Part shown: positions 33,794-42,905 of the stretch, piece by piece | Numbering within the stretch: the stretch's first letter is position 1 | Layout of the letters: every line of letters starts with the position of its first letter | DNA from: Aurantimonas sp965217685 | Lineage (GTDB): Bacteria; Pseudomonadota; Alphaproteobacteria; Rhizobiales; Rhizobiaceae | Assembly (NCBI GenBank): GCA_965217685.1 | Contig: CBDCIZ010000003.1 | Location: 744,001 to 808,000, forward strand | Direction of reading: 5' to 3' | DNA length: 64,000 nt | Translations under genes and position numbers: made by a program | The notes under the pieces: generated by a model | Database searches by the model: none | Seen by the model: only the letters and a program-made list of their open reading frames with translations | Told to the model about the DNA's origin: nothing

Positions 33794-34417
33794 TCACGCA
33801 GTTCCTTTTAGACCGGCTGCAATGAACGCCGCCAGCCGCTCAACCTCGGCGGTCGAAATCCGGCAGTCGGTGATGATCAGGCGCCAGTAAATCATCGCCC
33901 CCAAGGCATCGCATCCTAGCGCCACGTCGGTGTTGGCGGCAAGGTCGCCGCGTTCGATAGCCAGCCTGATGACCACCTCGGCTCGACGTCGGCGCCCTTC
34001 TTGCAACCGGCCCCGGATCTTCGCGCTGAACTCTGGAGACCGCGCCATTTCCGCATGGAAATCGGGCAGTATCCGACGTACCTCCGGATGACGCAGCACC
34101 CGGCGAAGGCCGAGGAGGAGGACCCGGGGATCGGCCTCCAGCGAGCCAGTATTGGGTGCATCGGTCAGGGCAATCCCGACGGTCTCCAGCCGGTCGAATG
34201 TCATTATCTCTTTCGACGGCCAGCGTCGGTATAGTGCAACCTTGCCCACGCCCGCGCACTTCGCCACCGCCTCCAGGCTGAGCGCGCCCAGGCCCACGCG
34301 GGCCCATTCCGCGAAGAATGCGCGCGTCAGCGCTTCCGTCACCTTGGGCTGCATGAGTGAAGCGCCGCGGGGCGCGCGGCGGGGTTTCCGTTCCGCGTCG
34401 GAACAATAACGTTTCAT
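33794..34417 (-). CDS. TetR family transcriptional regulator
   Basis: A 207-residue TetR protein from the ATG at 34417. The helix-turn-helix reads LSLEAVAKCAGVGKVALYRR followed by WPSKE. A C-terminal TetR_C-like helical ligand domain follows (RVLRHPEVRRILPDFHAEMA). It is divergent from the SnoaL-NmrA gene pair with only 19 bases between start codons. This implies overlapping promoters and probable repression of that pair. Confidence 0.88.
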   Translation of the reverse strand: MKRYCSDAERKPRRAPRGASLMQPKVTEALTRAFFAEWARVGLGALSLEAVAKCAGVGKVALYRRWPSKEIMTFDRLETVGIALTDAPNTGSLEADPRVLLLGLRRVLRHPEVRRILPDFHAEMARSPEFSAKIRGRLQEGRRRRAEVVIRLAIERGDLAANTDVALGCDALGAMIYWRLIITDCRISTAEVERLAAFIAAGLKGTA

Positions 34418-34436
34418 CCCGATATAGGCAAAGCCC

Positions 34437-34865
34437 ATGGCTAATTCCGACGATCCCATCCCGCAATTCTCCGTGATCCTACGGAGCGCACTCGGCGACC
34501 GCCTCGACCCGGAGGCGAAAACCTTTCCTGACATGCTAGCCAAGGACGGAATCATGAAATTTCCTTTCGCGCCCCCTGGCGGCGTGAACCACCTCGAAGG
34601 GCGACAGGCCGTGCGCGAGTATATGGGTGGTCTGCTGCGGATGATCTCGATTGATGAGATGGCAGGGCTTACCGTGCATCCGTGCGAAGACCCCGCGATA
34701 ATCGTTCTGGAATTCAGTGGGAAGGGACAGAGCCTGGAGACAGGCCGCCCCTATCGGCAGCACTACGTCTCCATCATCACCCTGCGGGACGGTCGGATCG
34801 CGCGCTATCGCGATTACTGGAACCCGCTTGCACTGGCCTCGGCCGAGGAGGCCTCCCATGACTGA
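34437..34865 (+). CDS. SnoaL-like/NTF2-fold protein
   Basis: A 142-residue protein of the ketosteroid-isomerase-like NTF2 fold: GVNHLEGRQAVREYMGGLLR, a central beta stretch (PAIIVLEFSGKGQSLETGRP) and HYVSIITLRDGRIARYRDYW-NP, the usual end. SnoaL-type proteins act as isomerases, cyclases or binding proteins for small hydrophobic molecules. The stop overlaps the start of the NmrA gene by eight bases, so they are co-translated. Confidence 0.85.
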   Translation: MANSDDPIPQFSVILRSALGDRLDPEAKTFPDMLAKDGIMKFPFAPPGGVNHLEGRQAVREYMGGLLRMISIDEMAGLTVHPCEDPAIIVLEFSGKGQSLETGRPYRQHYVSIITLRDGRIARYRDYWNPLALASAEEASHD

Positions 34866-35694
34866 CCGCATCCTTGTCACCGGCGGGACGGGCAAGACCG
34901 GCCGGCGGGTCACTCAAGACCTGCGCGCACGCGGCCACGCCCCCCGTTTTGCCGCGAGATCCGCGACCGGTCCGGAAGCGGTTCGCTTCGACTGGCTCGA
35001 TCCGGACAGCTACGACGCGGCGTTGCGCGACGTGGGCGCGATCTATCTGGTCGCGCCACAGAACGGGCCCGCCATGCTCGACGCCATGCGACCGTTTTTG
35101 GAGCAAGCTCTCGGCTCAGGTGTCAGGCGCTTTGTGTTACTGTCGGCCTCGTCGCTCAAGGCTGGCGGACCGATGATGGGCGCGGTCCATGCCTGGTTGC
35201 AGGGCAACGCGCCGGAATGGGTCGTCCTGCGCCCTAGCTGGTTCATGCAGAACTTCTCCGAGCAGCAGCATCTGCCGACCATCCGCAATGAAGGCGCGAT
35301 CCATTCAGCAACGGAAGACGGGCGCGTGCCGTTCATCGACGCCGCCGACATCGCCGCCGTGGCAAGCGCGGCCCTGACCGATTCCACGTTCACGAATGGA
35401 GAGAGGATCCTGACCGGACCGCGCGCGCTGACCTACGACGAGGTTGCGGACATCATCGCGCGGGAAAGCGGACGGCCCGTCGCGCATCGCCGCCTTTCGC
35501 CGGACGACCTCGCCGCATATTTCCGGACAGCAAGCGTGCCGAGTGACATCGCGGACACGCTCGCCGCCATGGATGCGGCCGTCGCCACCGGTGCGGAGAA
35601 TCGCGTCACGGACGTCGTCGAGACCGTAACCAACCGGCCACCGAAGGCGTTCGAGGACTTCGCGTGCGAGCACGCCGGTCTCTGGACCGCATAG
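34858..35694 (+). CDS. NmrA-like NAD(P)-binding protein
   Basis: A 278-residue atypical SDR: Rossmann loop VTGGTGKTGRRVTQDLRARG at the N-terminus, FVLLSASSLKAGG for the mid-domain and WVVLRPSWFMQNFSEQQHLP, a phrase common in NmrA/ergot-alkaloid-type reductases. It lacks the classical YxxxK. It may be a redox sensor or reductase. Partner of the SnoaL gene under the divergent TetR. Confidence 0.87.
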   Translation: MTDRILVTGGTGKTGRRVTQDLRARGHAPRFAARSATGPEAVRFDWLDPDSYDAALRDVGAIYLVAPQNGPAMLDAMRPFLEQALGSGVRRFVLLSASSLKAGGPMMGAVHAWLQGNAPEWVVLRPSWFMQNFSEQQHLPTIRNEGAIHSATEDGRVPFIDAADIAAVASAALTDSTFTNGERILTGPRALTYDEVADIIARESGRPVAHRRLSPDDLAAYFRTASVPSDIADTLAAMDAAVATGAENRVTDVVETVTNRPPKAFEDFACEHAGLWTA

Positions 35695-35773
35695 CACCGC
35701 CTCAATCGACGGCCATCGTCCAGCAGCGACACGGCATCAATCAGGCGTCATACGCCGATGACACCAAGGAACA

Positions 35774-35929
35774 ATGCGTGCCCGAGAGATCGTGATCCGG
35801 TTGCCCCGTCAGCTAGACCCGCGTCGCGTTACAACGATCAAGGCCATAGGCAGCCTGCTCGCACGGGCTGAGGACACCGCAGTTCCAAACCTGATCGACA
35901 TTGCTACGAAGGGCCTGCCAGCCGTGTGA
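35774..35929 (+). CDS. Possible small protein of 51 residues, unknown
   Basis: The frame starts ATG behind AAGGA at a good distance and reads MRAREIVIRLPRQLDPRRVT to the end KGLPAV. The last 26 bases overlap the end of the opposite-strand FAD monooxygenase gene. No family recognised. The good start site and balanced composition are the only support, so it may be a chance frame. Confidence 0.3.
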   Translation: MRAREIVIRLPRQLDPRRVTTIKAIGSLLARAEDTAVPNLIDIATKGLPAV

Positions 35930-36989
35930 TCAGCCGATCATGCAAAAACGGTACGCGGGTCATCAGGCCGATCAACCATGGGATTAGCCAGCGCGGCAGC
36001 GCGCCATCGGCGGTCGCCATCCTTTGCATCGCATCGCTTTCGCGGATTGTCGCCTGCGCCTTTGCCAACCGCTCGCGCTCCCAGTTGCCGAGGTTTCCCG
36101 CAACGATCCGGGCGGCCAGCGTGGCGGCATCCTCGATCCCGAGGTTCATGCCACGCCCTCCGGCGGGCGAGTGGATGTGCGCGGCATCGCCGACGATCCA
36201 GGCTCGACCGCGGCCCAGACTTTCCGCCATTCGGTGGCTGACCTTGTAGTCGCTTTGCCAGTGAACGGTGCCAGGTTTCCAGCTTACGGGTATCCGGTCG
36301 AGCACGTCCGGTCCGTTCGAGATGACACGGTGGACGCCGTCGCCGATGGGAAGGCGCAGCAGGATCGGCTTGTATCGGTCGAGGATCATGTCACCCCGTG
36401 CAGGGTCCGCATCCCCGGCCATATCCACATCGGCAAGAGACCATTGGAACGAATAGGCGTTGCCCGGAAAGTCGATCCCGAGCGCCTTACGCACCGTCGA
36501 ATGGGCACCGTCTGCCCCGATCAGCCAGTCCGCCGCGACCACTTCCACCACACTGCCGCGTTCCACCGTCGCTGTCGCGTAGTCCGCACCGGCGACGATA
36601 TCGGTGACCGTGCAGCCGTATTCGACTTGCACACCGCGTTCAGCCAGACACGCAGTCAGAATCGCGACCGTGCGGCTTTGAGGCAAGGACAGCATGAAGT
36701 TGAACCGATGGTTCAGCCGCGTCGGGTCGATGATCGCCCGCAACCGCCCGCCACTGACGACGCGTACGCCTCGCAGCGGGACGCCCGCGGCGATCAGACG
36801 TACCGCCGCGCCCGATGGATCGAGAAGATCCAGCGTCTGGGGCAGCACCCCAGTTGCTCGACTTTCGGTGGTGACGCCTTGGTCGGCGCTGAAGATCCGC
36901 ACGGTCTTGCCCAGTCGCGTCAACTCCAGTGCGGCCACGATACCCACCGGTCCCGCGCCGACGACGATTACCTGCACGTCGTGGCCCAC
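35904..36989 (-). CDS. FAD-dependent aromatic-type monooxygenase (PheA/TetX-like)
   Basis: A 361-residue group A flavoprotein monooxygenase. The FAD-binding GAGPVG is at 11-16, the DG motif is in DWLIGADGAHSTVRKALGID and the GD motif is in WIVGDAAHIHSPAGGRGMNL. Such enzymes hydroxylate aromatic or polyketide compounds with NAD(P)H and oxygen. The start is a GTG at 36989, two bases after the NmrA stop, so both are one operon. Shorter than the 500-residue phenol type because the thioredoxin-like C-terminal domain is absent. Confidence 0.9.
   Translation of the reverse strand: MGHDVQVIVVGAGPVGIVAALELTRLGKTVRIFSADQGVTTESRATGVLPQTLDLLDPSGAAVRLIAAGVPLRGVRVVSGGRLRAIIDPTRLNHRFNFMLSLPQSRTVAILTACLAERGVQVEYGCTVTDIVAGADYATATVERGSVVEVVAADWLIGADGAHSTVRKALGIDFPGNAYSFQWSLADVDMAGDADPARGDMILDRYKPILLRLPIGDGVHRVISNGPDVLDRIPVSWKPGTVHWQSDYKVSHRMAESLGRGRAWIVGDAAHIHSPAGGRGMNLGIEDAATLAARIVAGNLGNWERERLAKAQATIRESDAMQRMATADGALPRWLIPWLIGLMTRVPFLHDRLITRLAGPS
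36955..36980 (-). repeat. 26-bp sequence with an inverted copy at 33762-33787
   Basis: Encodes DVQVIVVGA in the FAD monooxygenase. The inverted copy matches at 25 of 26 bases, which exceeds what shared protein motif alone would require. The pair flanks the TetR/SnoaL/NmrA/FAD segment in inverted orientation. Confidence 0.6.
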
Positions 36990-36991
36990 GG

Positions 36992-37858
36992 TCAGCCCTC
37001 GATCTGCTGCGTCATCATATCCTTCATGGTGATGGGCTTGCGGCCGATCAGATCTTCCAGCGTCGGGTTCACTTCCGCGAACTCGCCGTTCCGCGCGGCG
37101 ATGTAAAGGCCAACGACCATGTCGGCGGCGCTGGCAGGTGCACCGCGCGCGGCCACCTTTGCGCGCATCTCGTCATCGGAGATGATGGTGCGGGTGATTG
37201 CACCGCCCGTCACTTCGGATGCAATGCGGGCCATGTCGCCGAAATCAAGCGCCTCGGCCCCGGTCAGGGGTGGGGTGGGGCCGTCAAAACTTCCCTCGTC
37301 CGCGAGAATTGCGGCCGCCGCCTCGGCCAGATCGTCGTGCGCGGCCCACGAGAATTTGCCGTCTTGTGCCGTCTCCAGCGATCCGGTCTTCAGCGCCTCA
37401 CCCATCATCATGATGCCGCTCTCTCCGTAGAAGCCATGACGTAATGCGGTCCAGGGCAAGCCGCAGTCGGCCAGCATCTTTTCCGTAGCCGCATGGTCGC
37501 GTGCGGGCGGGAAGGCAGACGTCGGGCTTGCTGCGATCTGGCTGGTATAGAGGATACGCCTCGCGCCGGCGGCCTTGGCAGCGTCGATGGCGGCAGCGTG
37601 CTGGGCTAGCGGATCACCACCCTGCGCACGGGCGTTCGAGGACACGATCAGGAGTTGCGCGGCTCCCTCGAAGGCGTCAGCCAGCGTTTCCGGCTCGGAA
37701 AAATTACCCTGGCGGACGCGGACGCCGAGTTCTGCCAGGTCGGCGGCCTTTTCGGGGCGGCGACAGCTTGCGCCGATCTGCCCCACGGGAACGCGAGCCG
37801 CCAGTTTCGTGACGATGGCATGGCCGAGCTGGCCGGTCGCACCGGTGACTATGATCAT
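36992..37858 (-). CDS. NmrA/QorB-like NAD(P)H-binding oxidoreductase
   Basis: A 288-residue atypical SDR related to QorB: MIIVTGATGQLGHAIVTKLA at the start, QIGASCRRPEKAADL, the ARRILYTSQIAASPTSAFPP loop and LPWTALRHGFYGESGIMM. QorB relatives reduce quinones with NADPH. It is first in a two-gene operon with the FAD monooxygenase and faces the TetR gene at 37982. Confidence 0.9.
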   Translation of the reverse strand: MIIVTGATGQLGHAIVTKLAARVPVGQIGASCRRPEKAADLAELGVRVRQGNFSEPETLADAFEGAAQLLIVSSNARAQGGDPLAQHAAAIDAAKAAGARRILYTSQIAASPTSAFPPARDHAATEKMLADCGLPWTALRHGFYGESGIMMMGEALKTGSLETAQDGKFSWAAHDDLAEAAAAILADEGSFDGPTPPLTGAEALDFGDMARIASEVTGGAITRTIISDDEMRAKVAARGAPASAADMVVGLYIAARNGEFAEVNPTLEDLIGRKPITMKDMMTQQIEG

Positions 37859-37888
37859 GATGTAATTCCTGCCGTTCGAGAAATTGGT

Positions 37889-37936
37889 GTTATCGTTGAT
37901 ATCTCGATCATCTTAACGGTGGAATTTGTCGATAAC
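37889..37936. promoter_or_regulatory. Possible TetR operator in divergent region
   Basis: GTTATCG at 37889-37895 and its complement CGATAAC at 37930-37936 form a widely spaced inverted repeat in an A+T-rich 123-base divergent promoter. A partial match (GTTGATATC) lies between. Weak evidence. Confidence 0.25.
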
Positions 37937-37981
37937 AAGAACACGCTAGCGGTGGTAATATAAGTCGGTTAAACAGAGACC

Positions 37982-38707
37982 ATGCAGACCAAGGCACCCA
38001 ACCAGACCGGCGATGAAGCCGCGGACACCCTGCGCGAACGGATCATCCTGGCCGCCGCCCACCTCATTGCCGCTGACGGTCCCGATGCGGCGACCACACG
38101 TGCTGTGGCCGCAGCTGCCAACGTCCAGGCCCCCGCAATCTATCGCATCTTTGGCGACAAGCGCGGGCTCATGGATGCTGTCGCGCATGACGGGCTCGCG
38201 CGATATGTCGCCGAGAAAGCCCTGCGCGATCCGCACCCGGACCCGGTCGAGGAACTTCGACACGGCTGGGATGTCCACATCGCGTTCGGCCTGACGCATC
38301 CTGGCCTCTACACGATCATGAGCAGCGATTCCGGTTCGCGCGCACCATCGCCCGCTGCAATAGCGGGTGACCAACTTTTGCGTCGCAAAATCACTACTAT
38401 TGCGCGCGCCGGTCGTCTGAAGGTCAGCGAAGACCGGGCTGTCGGCCTTCTCTATGCCGCCTGCGTCGGAACGGTCCTGTCCCTTTTGCGCCAGCCTGAG
38501 GCACGGCGGGACCTGACGCTGTCCATTGACGCGCGCGAGGCCGTGATGAGCGCCATCGCGGTTATGGACGACAGCAAGGCCGCTTCCAATGACATCACGG
38601 CCGCCATCGCGCTGCGGGCCTTTGTTGATCGAAGCAGGGTGCTGACGGCTGGCGAGCGGCATCTGCTGAAAGAGCTGCTGGATCGCATCGCTGCGCCGAG
38701 CGGCTGA
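37982..38707 (+). CDS. TetR family transcriptional regulator
   Basis: A 241-residue TetR protein with helix-turn-helix TTRAVAAAANVQAPAIYRIF ahead of GDKRGLM. The C-terminal domain has AFGLTHPGLYTIMSSDSGSR, as in TetR_C_33-like members. Divergent from the NmrA/FAD-monooxygenase pair and thus its likely repressor. Confidence 0.9.
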   Translation: MQTKAPNQTGDEAADTLRERIILAAAHLIAADGPDAATTRAVAAAANVQAPAIYRIFGDKRGLMDAVAHDGLARYVAEKALRDPHPDPVEELRHGWDVHIAFGLTHPGLYTIMSSDSGSRAPSPAAIAGDQLLRRKITTIARAGRLKVSEDRAVGLLYAACVGTVLSLLRQPEARRDLTLSIDAREAVMSAIAVMDDSKAASNDITAAIALRAFVDRSRVLTAGERHLLKELLDRIAAPSG

Positions 38708-38726
38708 TCGCTGATACAGATCAGCC
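38702..38726 (+). terminator. Hairpin at the end of the TetR gene
   Basis: GGCTGATC and GATCAGCC form an eight-base perfect stem around a nine-base loop, overlapping the tetR stop codon. No T-tract follows, so termination strength is doubtful. Confidence 0.35.
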
Positions 38727-38756
38727 CGACGGTTCGTTAGTTTGCAGTAAAGCCGA

Positions 38757-38918
38757 CTAACGACGCAAAAGCTCGGGCGCATGGAAGGTCGCGTCACACA
38801 ACCTGCGAATTCCAAAATAACGCGAGACCGACGCTGCGTTCTGATCGGCGAAGGTAAATTCGATCCTCGGGATTGCCGCGCAACCGCCAACGATGATGAG
38901 AAGTAAGACAGGCGTCAC
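38757..38918 (-). pseudogene. Short lipoprotein-like frame, possible patatin-lipoprotein relic
   Basis: A GTG-initiated 53-codon frame reads VTPVLLLIIVGGCAAIPRIE, a hydrophobic segment with a lipobox (VGGC), then FTFADQNAASVSRYFGIRRL and stops. The ADQxAAxVxGI string resembles the N-terminus of patatin-like lipoproteins, but the rest of such a protein is missing. It is either a truncated relic or a small lipoprotein; I cannot decide. Confidence 0.3.
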
Positions 38919-39332
38919 AATTGGATGCAACGCGTGGAATTTGGAGTGCTTGGGCGGGTCTTTGAAGACGCGGCGCCCCTTGCCCGTGCTGCAAGCGTGT
39001 CGGTGCCAAAGTAATGCCGATCCAAGCTTGCGCGTGGTCAAACGGAGAAAACCGAGCAGTTGTCGCAGAGCGACAGACTGCAAATGGACCAGAGACGGGA
39101 GTTGGTACAACGGACCTATTGCCCGGCAGCATCGAAACGTTAAAGCCATCTACCGGTTTGCGTCTCGCCCTATTGTACCAGTTGCGTCCTATTACAATGA
39201 TAACATTCGGCATCTTCTACAGCAGCGTTGTACGCCGCCAAAATATTGCATCGATAATATTAGTCCGAAATCTACCAGTAAAACTTGGTCAAGAAAGTCT
39301 CGAATTCAATCAGGCTTTTTTGCGAACTTAAC
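38919..39332. other. Intergenic stretch without a supported gene
   Basis: Lower in G+C than its flanks and with several short frames on both strands, none with a domain or a convincing start. Atypical composition suggests foreign or decayed DNA. Confidence 0.4.
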
Positions 39333-40208
39333 TCACCGAACAGCGAGCCCGGAGGGCCCCACGGGCGAAAAATCGCCTTTCAACACCTGCCGATACCGGG
39401 CGGGCGTAACGCCCATGTGGTCGCGGAACCGCTTGACGAAATGCGCACTGGAAGCGAAGCCATACCGATGTGCGATAAGCGAGATGGGTAGGGTCGAGCG
39501 AACGAGAAGCGCCTCGACGCGCTTCAACCGTCGGTTAAGTGCGAACGCATAAGGTGTAACGCTCGTCGCCCGGCGAAATTCGCGGGCGAAGTGATAGACA
39601 CTGAGTCCGGCCGCAGAAGCCATTTCTGCGAGTGACGGTGGTGTATCGACGGGTCGATCCAGCCGTGCCTCGACGAGATCCTCAACCGCCTGGACTTGCC
39701 TCCGCGTAAGGCCCCCGTGCCGGGGTTTGTCTGGCGCGCCGCGTGAGGTTAGCGCATCACGAAACGCGATCGCCCAGCTATCCAATTCCTCCGCATCCTG
39801 CATTTCGCAGTCATGCATCAGGATCAGGAGCCGCCTGAGCATACGGGCCCTGACTTGTTGTCGGCTCGGATCGGGGAATGCTTCGAGCGCGGGCGACGCT
39901 GGCGTCGCCCATCCTGTCACCGAGACTGCAAGGATGTCGAACTCGCCCTCGACGATCGCCCGCAGGTCATCGCCGGGATCGAGGATCGTGGGAGTTCCGA
40001 TTTGGATGGGCAATTTGACGGTTCCGCGCTTCGTCTGATGCCAGACCCTTTGCGTCTGCGTCAGCGGGAAGATCAGGCGCACAGAACCGTCGCACGGTAT
40101 CGTATTGTCGACATCGCGCTGTCGCCAGCGTGCGGCATTGAGTACGCCGTTGCCGATCGCTCGCACTGGCGAGCCCAAGGCGGCCTGCATTTCGTCCAGA
40201 TCCGGCAT
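39333..40208 (-). CDS. AraC family transcriptional regulator
   Basis: A 291-residue regulator with a C-terminal double helix-turn-helix: SLAEMASAAGLSVYHFAREF, then LPISLIAHRYGFASSAHFVK and RFRDHMGVTPARYRQ. The N-terminal ~180 residues would be the effector/dimer domain. It is divergent from the alpha/beta hydrolase gene with 120 bases between, so it probably activates that gene. Confidence 0.92.
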   Translation of the reverse strand: MPDLDEMQAALGSPVRAIGNGVLNAARWRQRDVDNTIPCDGSVRLIFPLTQTQRVWHQTKRGTVKLPIQIGTPTILDPGDDLRAIVEGEFDILAVSVTGWATPASPALEAFPDPSRQQVRARMLRRLLILMHDCEMQDAEELDSWAIAFRDALTSRGAPDKPRHGGLTRRQVQAVEDLVEARLDRPVDTPPSLAEMASAAGLSVYHFAREFRRATSVTPYAFALNRRLKRVEALLVRSTLPISLIAHRYGFASSAHFVKRFRDHMGVTPARYRQVLKGDFSPVGPSGLAVR

Positions 40209-40328
40209 GACGGGCTCCTCCGCCCATAAGCCTTAGCGTGAGGCAGCCCGGACGATTTCAGCAAGATCGTTATACGCGCATTCAAGACATGAATTACATT
40301 CCGAGACGTTACCGGCAAGGAGTTCGTC

Positions 40329-41648
40329 ATGCCAAATGTTCCCTTCACGACCCAACGCCGTGTCGGTCGCTTTCGCGACCAGCGCTGGCTGATCGACAAG
40401 GTCATTGAGGTGATCGGTCCCGAATTCGACCAGGCCCGCCTGCAATACTGGAGCGCCCCGATGAGCGCGGACCTGCGTGGGGGGGTGATGGGGCTCAAGG
40501 CCCTCGTCCACCGTTGGGATGACCTCACGCGCGAATGTGCCCGTCTGGCGCGGCGCTACGAATTGCACGGCATGGCTGACCGCAAAGCCGGTCACGACGT
40601 CAGCGCGAGCGACAACTTCTTTTCGGCCGCGACGATGTATACGGCGGCGCAATGGCCGATCTTCGAGAACACGGACCTGAACCTGACGCTCGAAAAGAAG
40701 AAGAACGACTGCTTCACCGAGTACATGAACGGCGCCGATCACAGGATCGAGGCGGTCGAGATCCCCTACGGCGACACGAGCTTCCCGGCCTACTTCCACC
40801 TGCCGATCGGCTATGACGGCGGCCAGATGCCCTGCGTCGTGATGCAGACCGGGATGGATGCGTCCAAGGAGTTCCAGATCAACTCCTCCGCTGACCGCTT
40901 CCTGCGACGCGGCATGGCGGTTTTAATGATGGACGGGCCGGGCAGCGGCTCGTCGCTCCTGCGCGGCGTCTGGTACGACCCCGACCGCTACGGCGAGGTC
41001 GGCACGGCGGCCTACGAGGCGATGGCGGCGCGACCGGAGATCGACACCGACAGGATCATGGTCTGGGGTCTGTCCTTCGGATCGTTCTGGGCCACGCAGA
41101 TGGCCGCCGCCGAGCCGCGGTTTGCCGCCTGCGCGGTCATGTACACCTGCTTCCAACCCGAAAACTGGCCACTTTACGACATGGCCGCGCCCAGCTTCAA
41201 GCAGCGCTTCATGTACATGACGGGCATTGAGGACGAGGCGGACTTCCCATCCGTCATGAAGAAGATGGACGTGATGAAGCTGAGCGCGAAGATCGAGATG
41301 CCGTATTTTGTGATGGCGGGCGAGGACGACTCACTCTCCGACGTCGCCTGCACGATCGATCACATGAACGGCGTGAAGGGCCCCAAGACGCTGATGATGT
41401 TCGCCGGCGAGGAGCACGGGATGGGCGGCTCGCGATCGTCCCAGCTCGGGCCACCGTTCTTCCCGATGATCTGCGACTGGCTGGCCGATCGTGCTGCGGA
41501 CAAGCCGCTGGAATCGACCTACAACGTCGTCGATACGCTGGGCATGATGCACACCGAGCCTTGGGATGAGGAGCGCGTCTACCAGTATGGTGCGCCCCTC
41601 GGCGTTGATCAGCTTTTCAGTGACCATCCCCCAGCCGGCGTGTCATGA
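40329..41648 (+). CDS. Alpha/beta hydrolase (FrsA/DUF1100-like, C-C or ester hydrolase)
   Basis: A 439-residue hydrolase with an N-terminal helical cap region of about 140 residues, like FrsA and 2,6-dihydroxypseudooxynicotine hydrolase. The nucleophile elbow GLSFG places Ser249, the acid is Asp333 or Asp334 in MAGEDDSLSD, and His363 is in EEHGMGG. An oxyanion-type DGPGSGSS loop lies near 202-209. AAGGAG precedes the ATG. C-C bond cleavage of a 1,3-diketone or an esterase role are both possible. Likely controlled by the AraC protein; the unknown 235-residue protein downstream may be its partner. Confidence 0.87.
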   Translation: MPNVPFTTQRRVGRFRDQRWLIDKVIEVIGPEFDQARLQYWSAPMSADLRGGVMGLKALVHRWDDLTRECARLARRYELHGMADRKAGHDVSASDNFFSAATMYTAAQWPIFENTDLNLTLEKKKNDCFTEYMNGADHRIEAVEIPYGDTSFPAYFHLPIGYDGGQMPCVVMQTGMDASKEFQINSSADRFLRRGMAVLMMDGPGSGSSLLRGVWYDPDRYGEVGTAAYEAMAARPEIDTDRIMVWGLSFGSFWATQMAAAEPRFAACAVMYTCFQPENWPLYDMAAPSFKQRFMYMTGIEDEADFPSVMKKMDVMKLSAKIEMPYFVMAGEDDSLSDVACTIDHMNGVKGPKTLMMFAGEEHGMGGSRSSQLGPPFFPMICDWLADRAADKPLESTYNVVDTLGMMHTEPWDEERVYQYGAPLGVDQLFSDHPPAGVS

Positions 41649-41813
41649 GCCGCGCGGCCGGGACCGGTTCTGCAAAGGCCGCCAACGCCATCAATGTCTT
41701 GAGAATTCTGAGCCATCTTCCGAACGACGACTGCCGCGGACGGAAACGGAAACGATTCGGGATTACGTATCCCGCATAAAATCTGAAGCTCCGACTTCAG
41801 GAAGGGAAGCATC

Positions 41814-42521
41814 ATGAAGTTTTGGAAAGCATATACACGAGCCGACATCGACAACCCGACTTATGCGATCATGTCGGATCGGCGGCTTGAGCCGGCTGAT
41901 CTGAATGCCGAGGAAATTGCCCGCGCGCACGGCGCGCTCGCCTATCTTAAAGCGAAGATCGGCAATGACCGGATGCAGGAACTTCTCGCGGACGACATTG
42001 CCGAGACCACAAAGCGGACCGGAGACTACGCAAGGAACTCTGACGGCTGGAAGAGCGCCAATTTCAGGCTCGTTGTGCCCGGGCCCGGCGCAGCCGAGTT
42101 CCACCATTACTTCCTTCAGATGATGAAGGAGGACCGTCAACTCGACCTGCGCGCCGGCCATCCCGATCACTTCATGAATGTGCCTCTGGGCCCGACAGCC
42201 AAAGTGATCGAGAATGTCGGCGAGGACGATCTGCCCTGGTACATCGAGCTGGAGTTCACCGACGACCAGGAACGGTTTCCGGAGAAATGGGACGATGCTT
42301 ATCCCGAGCGTCTAGGGGCAATTATCTTCAACGCGAATCGTGTCGAGATCGGCAGCGCCATGCATGAGATGCGCGATACTGCAGACGGAACGGAAATAAA
42401 GTTCACGATCATCCTCCCCGACGCAGCTCCGAACGCACTCCTCGACGGTCACCTGCGCCATTTCGCGGTCGAGTTCCGCAATTGGACGCGAATGGCCCGA
42501 GAGCAGTCCGACCGAGATTAG
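41814..42521 (+). CDS. Conserved-looking protein of unknown function (235 residues)
   Basis: Begins MKFWKAYTRADIDNPTYAIM behind a strong AGGAAGG site, is soluble, acidic and without membrane segments. Notable segments are GPGAAEFHHYFLQMMKEDRQ near 91-110 with two adjacent His, and LPWYIELEFTDDQERFPEKW near 141-160. I do not recognise the family. It lies 165 bases after the hydrolase gene on the same strand and may share its AraC-controlled promoter. Codon usage is ordinary. Confidence 0.6.
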   Translation: MKFWKAYTRADIDNPTYAIMSDRRLEPADLNAEEIARAHGALAYLKAKIGNDRMQELLADDIAETTKRTGDYARNSDGWKSANFRLVVPGPGAAEFHHYFLQMMKEDRQLDLRAGHPDHFMNVPLGPTAKVIENVGEDDLPWYIELEFTDDQERFPEKWDDAYPERLGAIIFNANRVEIGSAMHEMRDTADGTEIKFTIILPDAAPNALLDGHLRHFAVEFRNWTRMAREQSDRD

Positions 42522-42603
42522 GAATCCCGCGATCCGGAACGGGGCTGATCCCGTACCGCGTTCGTTGTGTGCTCCGAGCAAAAATAGGCCGTACCTTATT
42601 CCA

Positions 42604-42905
42604 GTGACCCCTCTCGTCATGTTCGAGATGCCTGCCTCTGCGCGCGACCAGTTTATTTTACACTGGGAGGCCGCAACGCGTCTGATCACCTCTGCCGGAG
42701 GTTTCATTGAAGGAAAGATACTCGAGGCATTTTCAGAGGATGCCACGTTCCCTTCGTGAACGTGGCGACCTGGGAAAGCGAAGAGGCGATGGAGAAGGGC
42801 CGCAAGCTCTCCAACGAGAAGAACGAGGATGCCGGACGCCCGACGATGGAGAGCTTGGAAAAGTTGGGCGTCAAGGCGACCACCGTGATCAATGGAGCGT
42901 CATGA
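42604..42905 (+). pseudogene. Antibiotic-biosynthesis-monooxygenase (ABM) domain protein, frameshifted
   Basis: The first frame reads VTPLVMFEMPASARDQFILH and on to SEDATFPS, then stops. The next frame continues FVNVATWESEEAMEKGRKLS and ends VKATTVINGAS. Joined, they give a ~101-residue ABM-type ferredoxin-fold protein (WESEEAM and the preceding FxNVATW are typical). One base, probably a T in CCCTT near 42755, is missing. Either a real decay or a sequencing error. The stop overlaps the next small frame by four bases. Confidence 0.6.

Noticed and set aside
38794..39213. 139-codon minus-strand frame in the gap before AraC
   Set aside because: Composition and start unlike a gene; competing frames of similar length exist on both strands.
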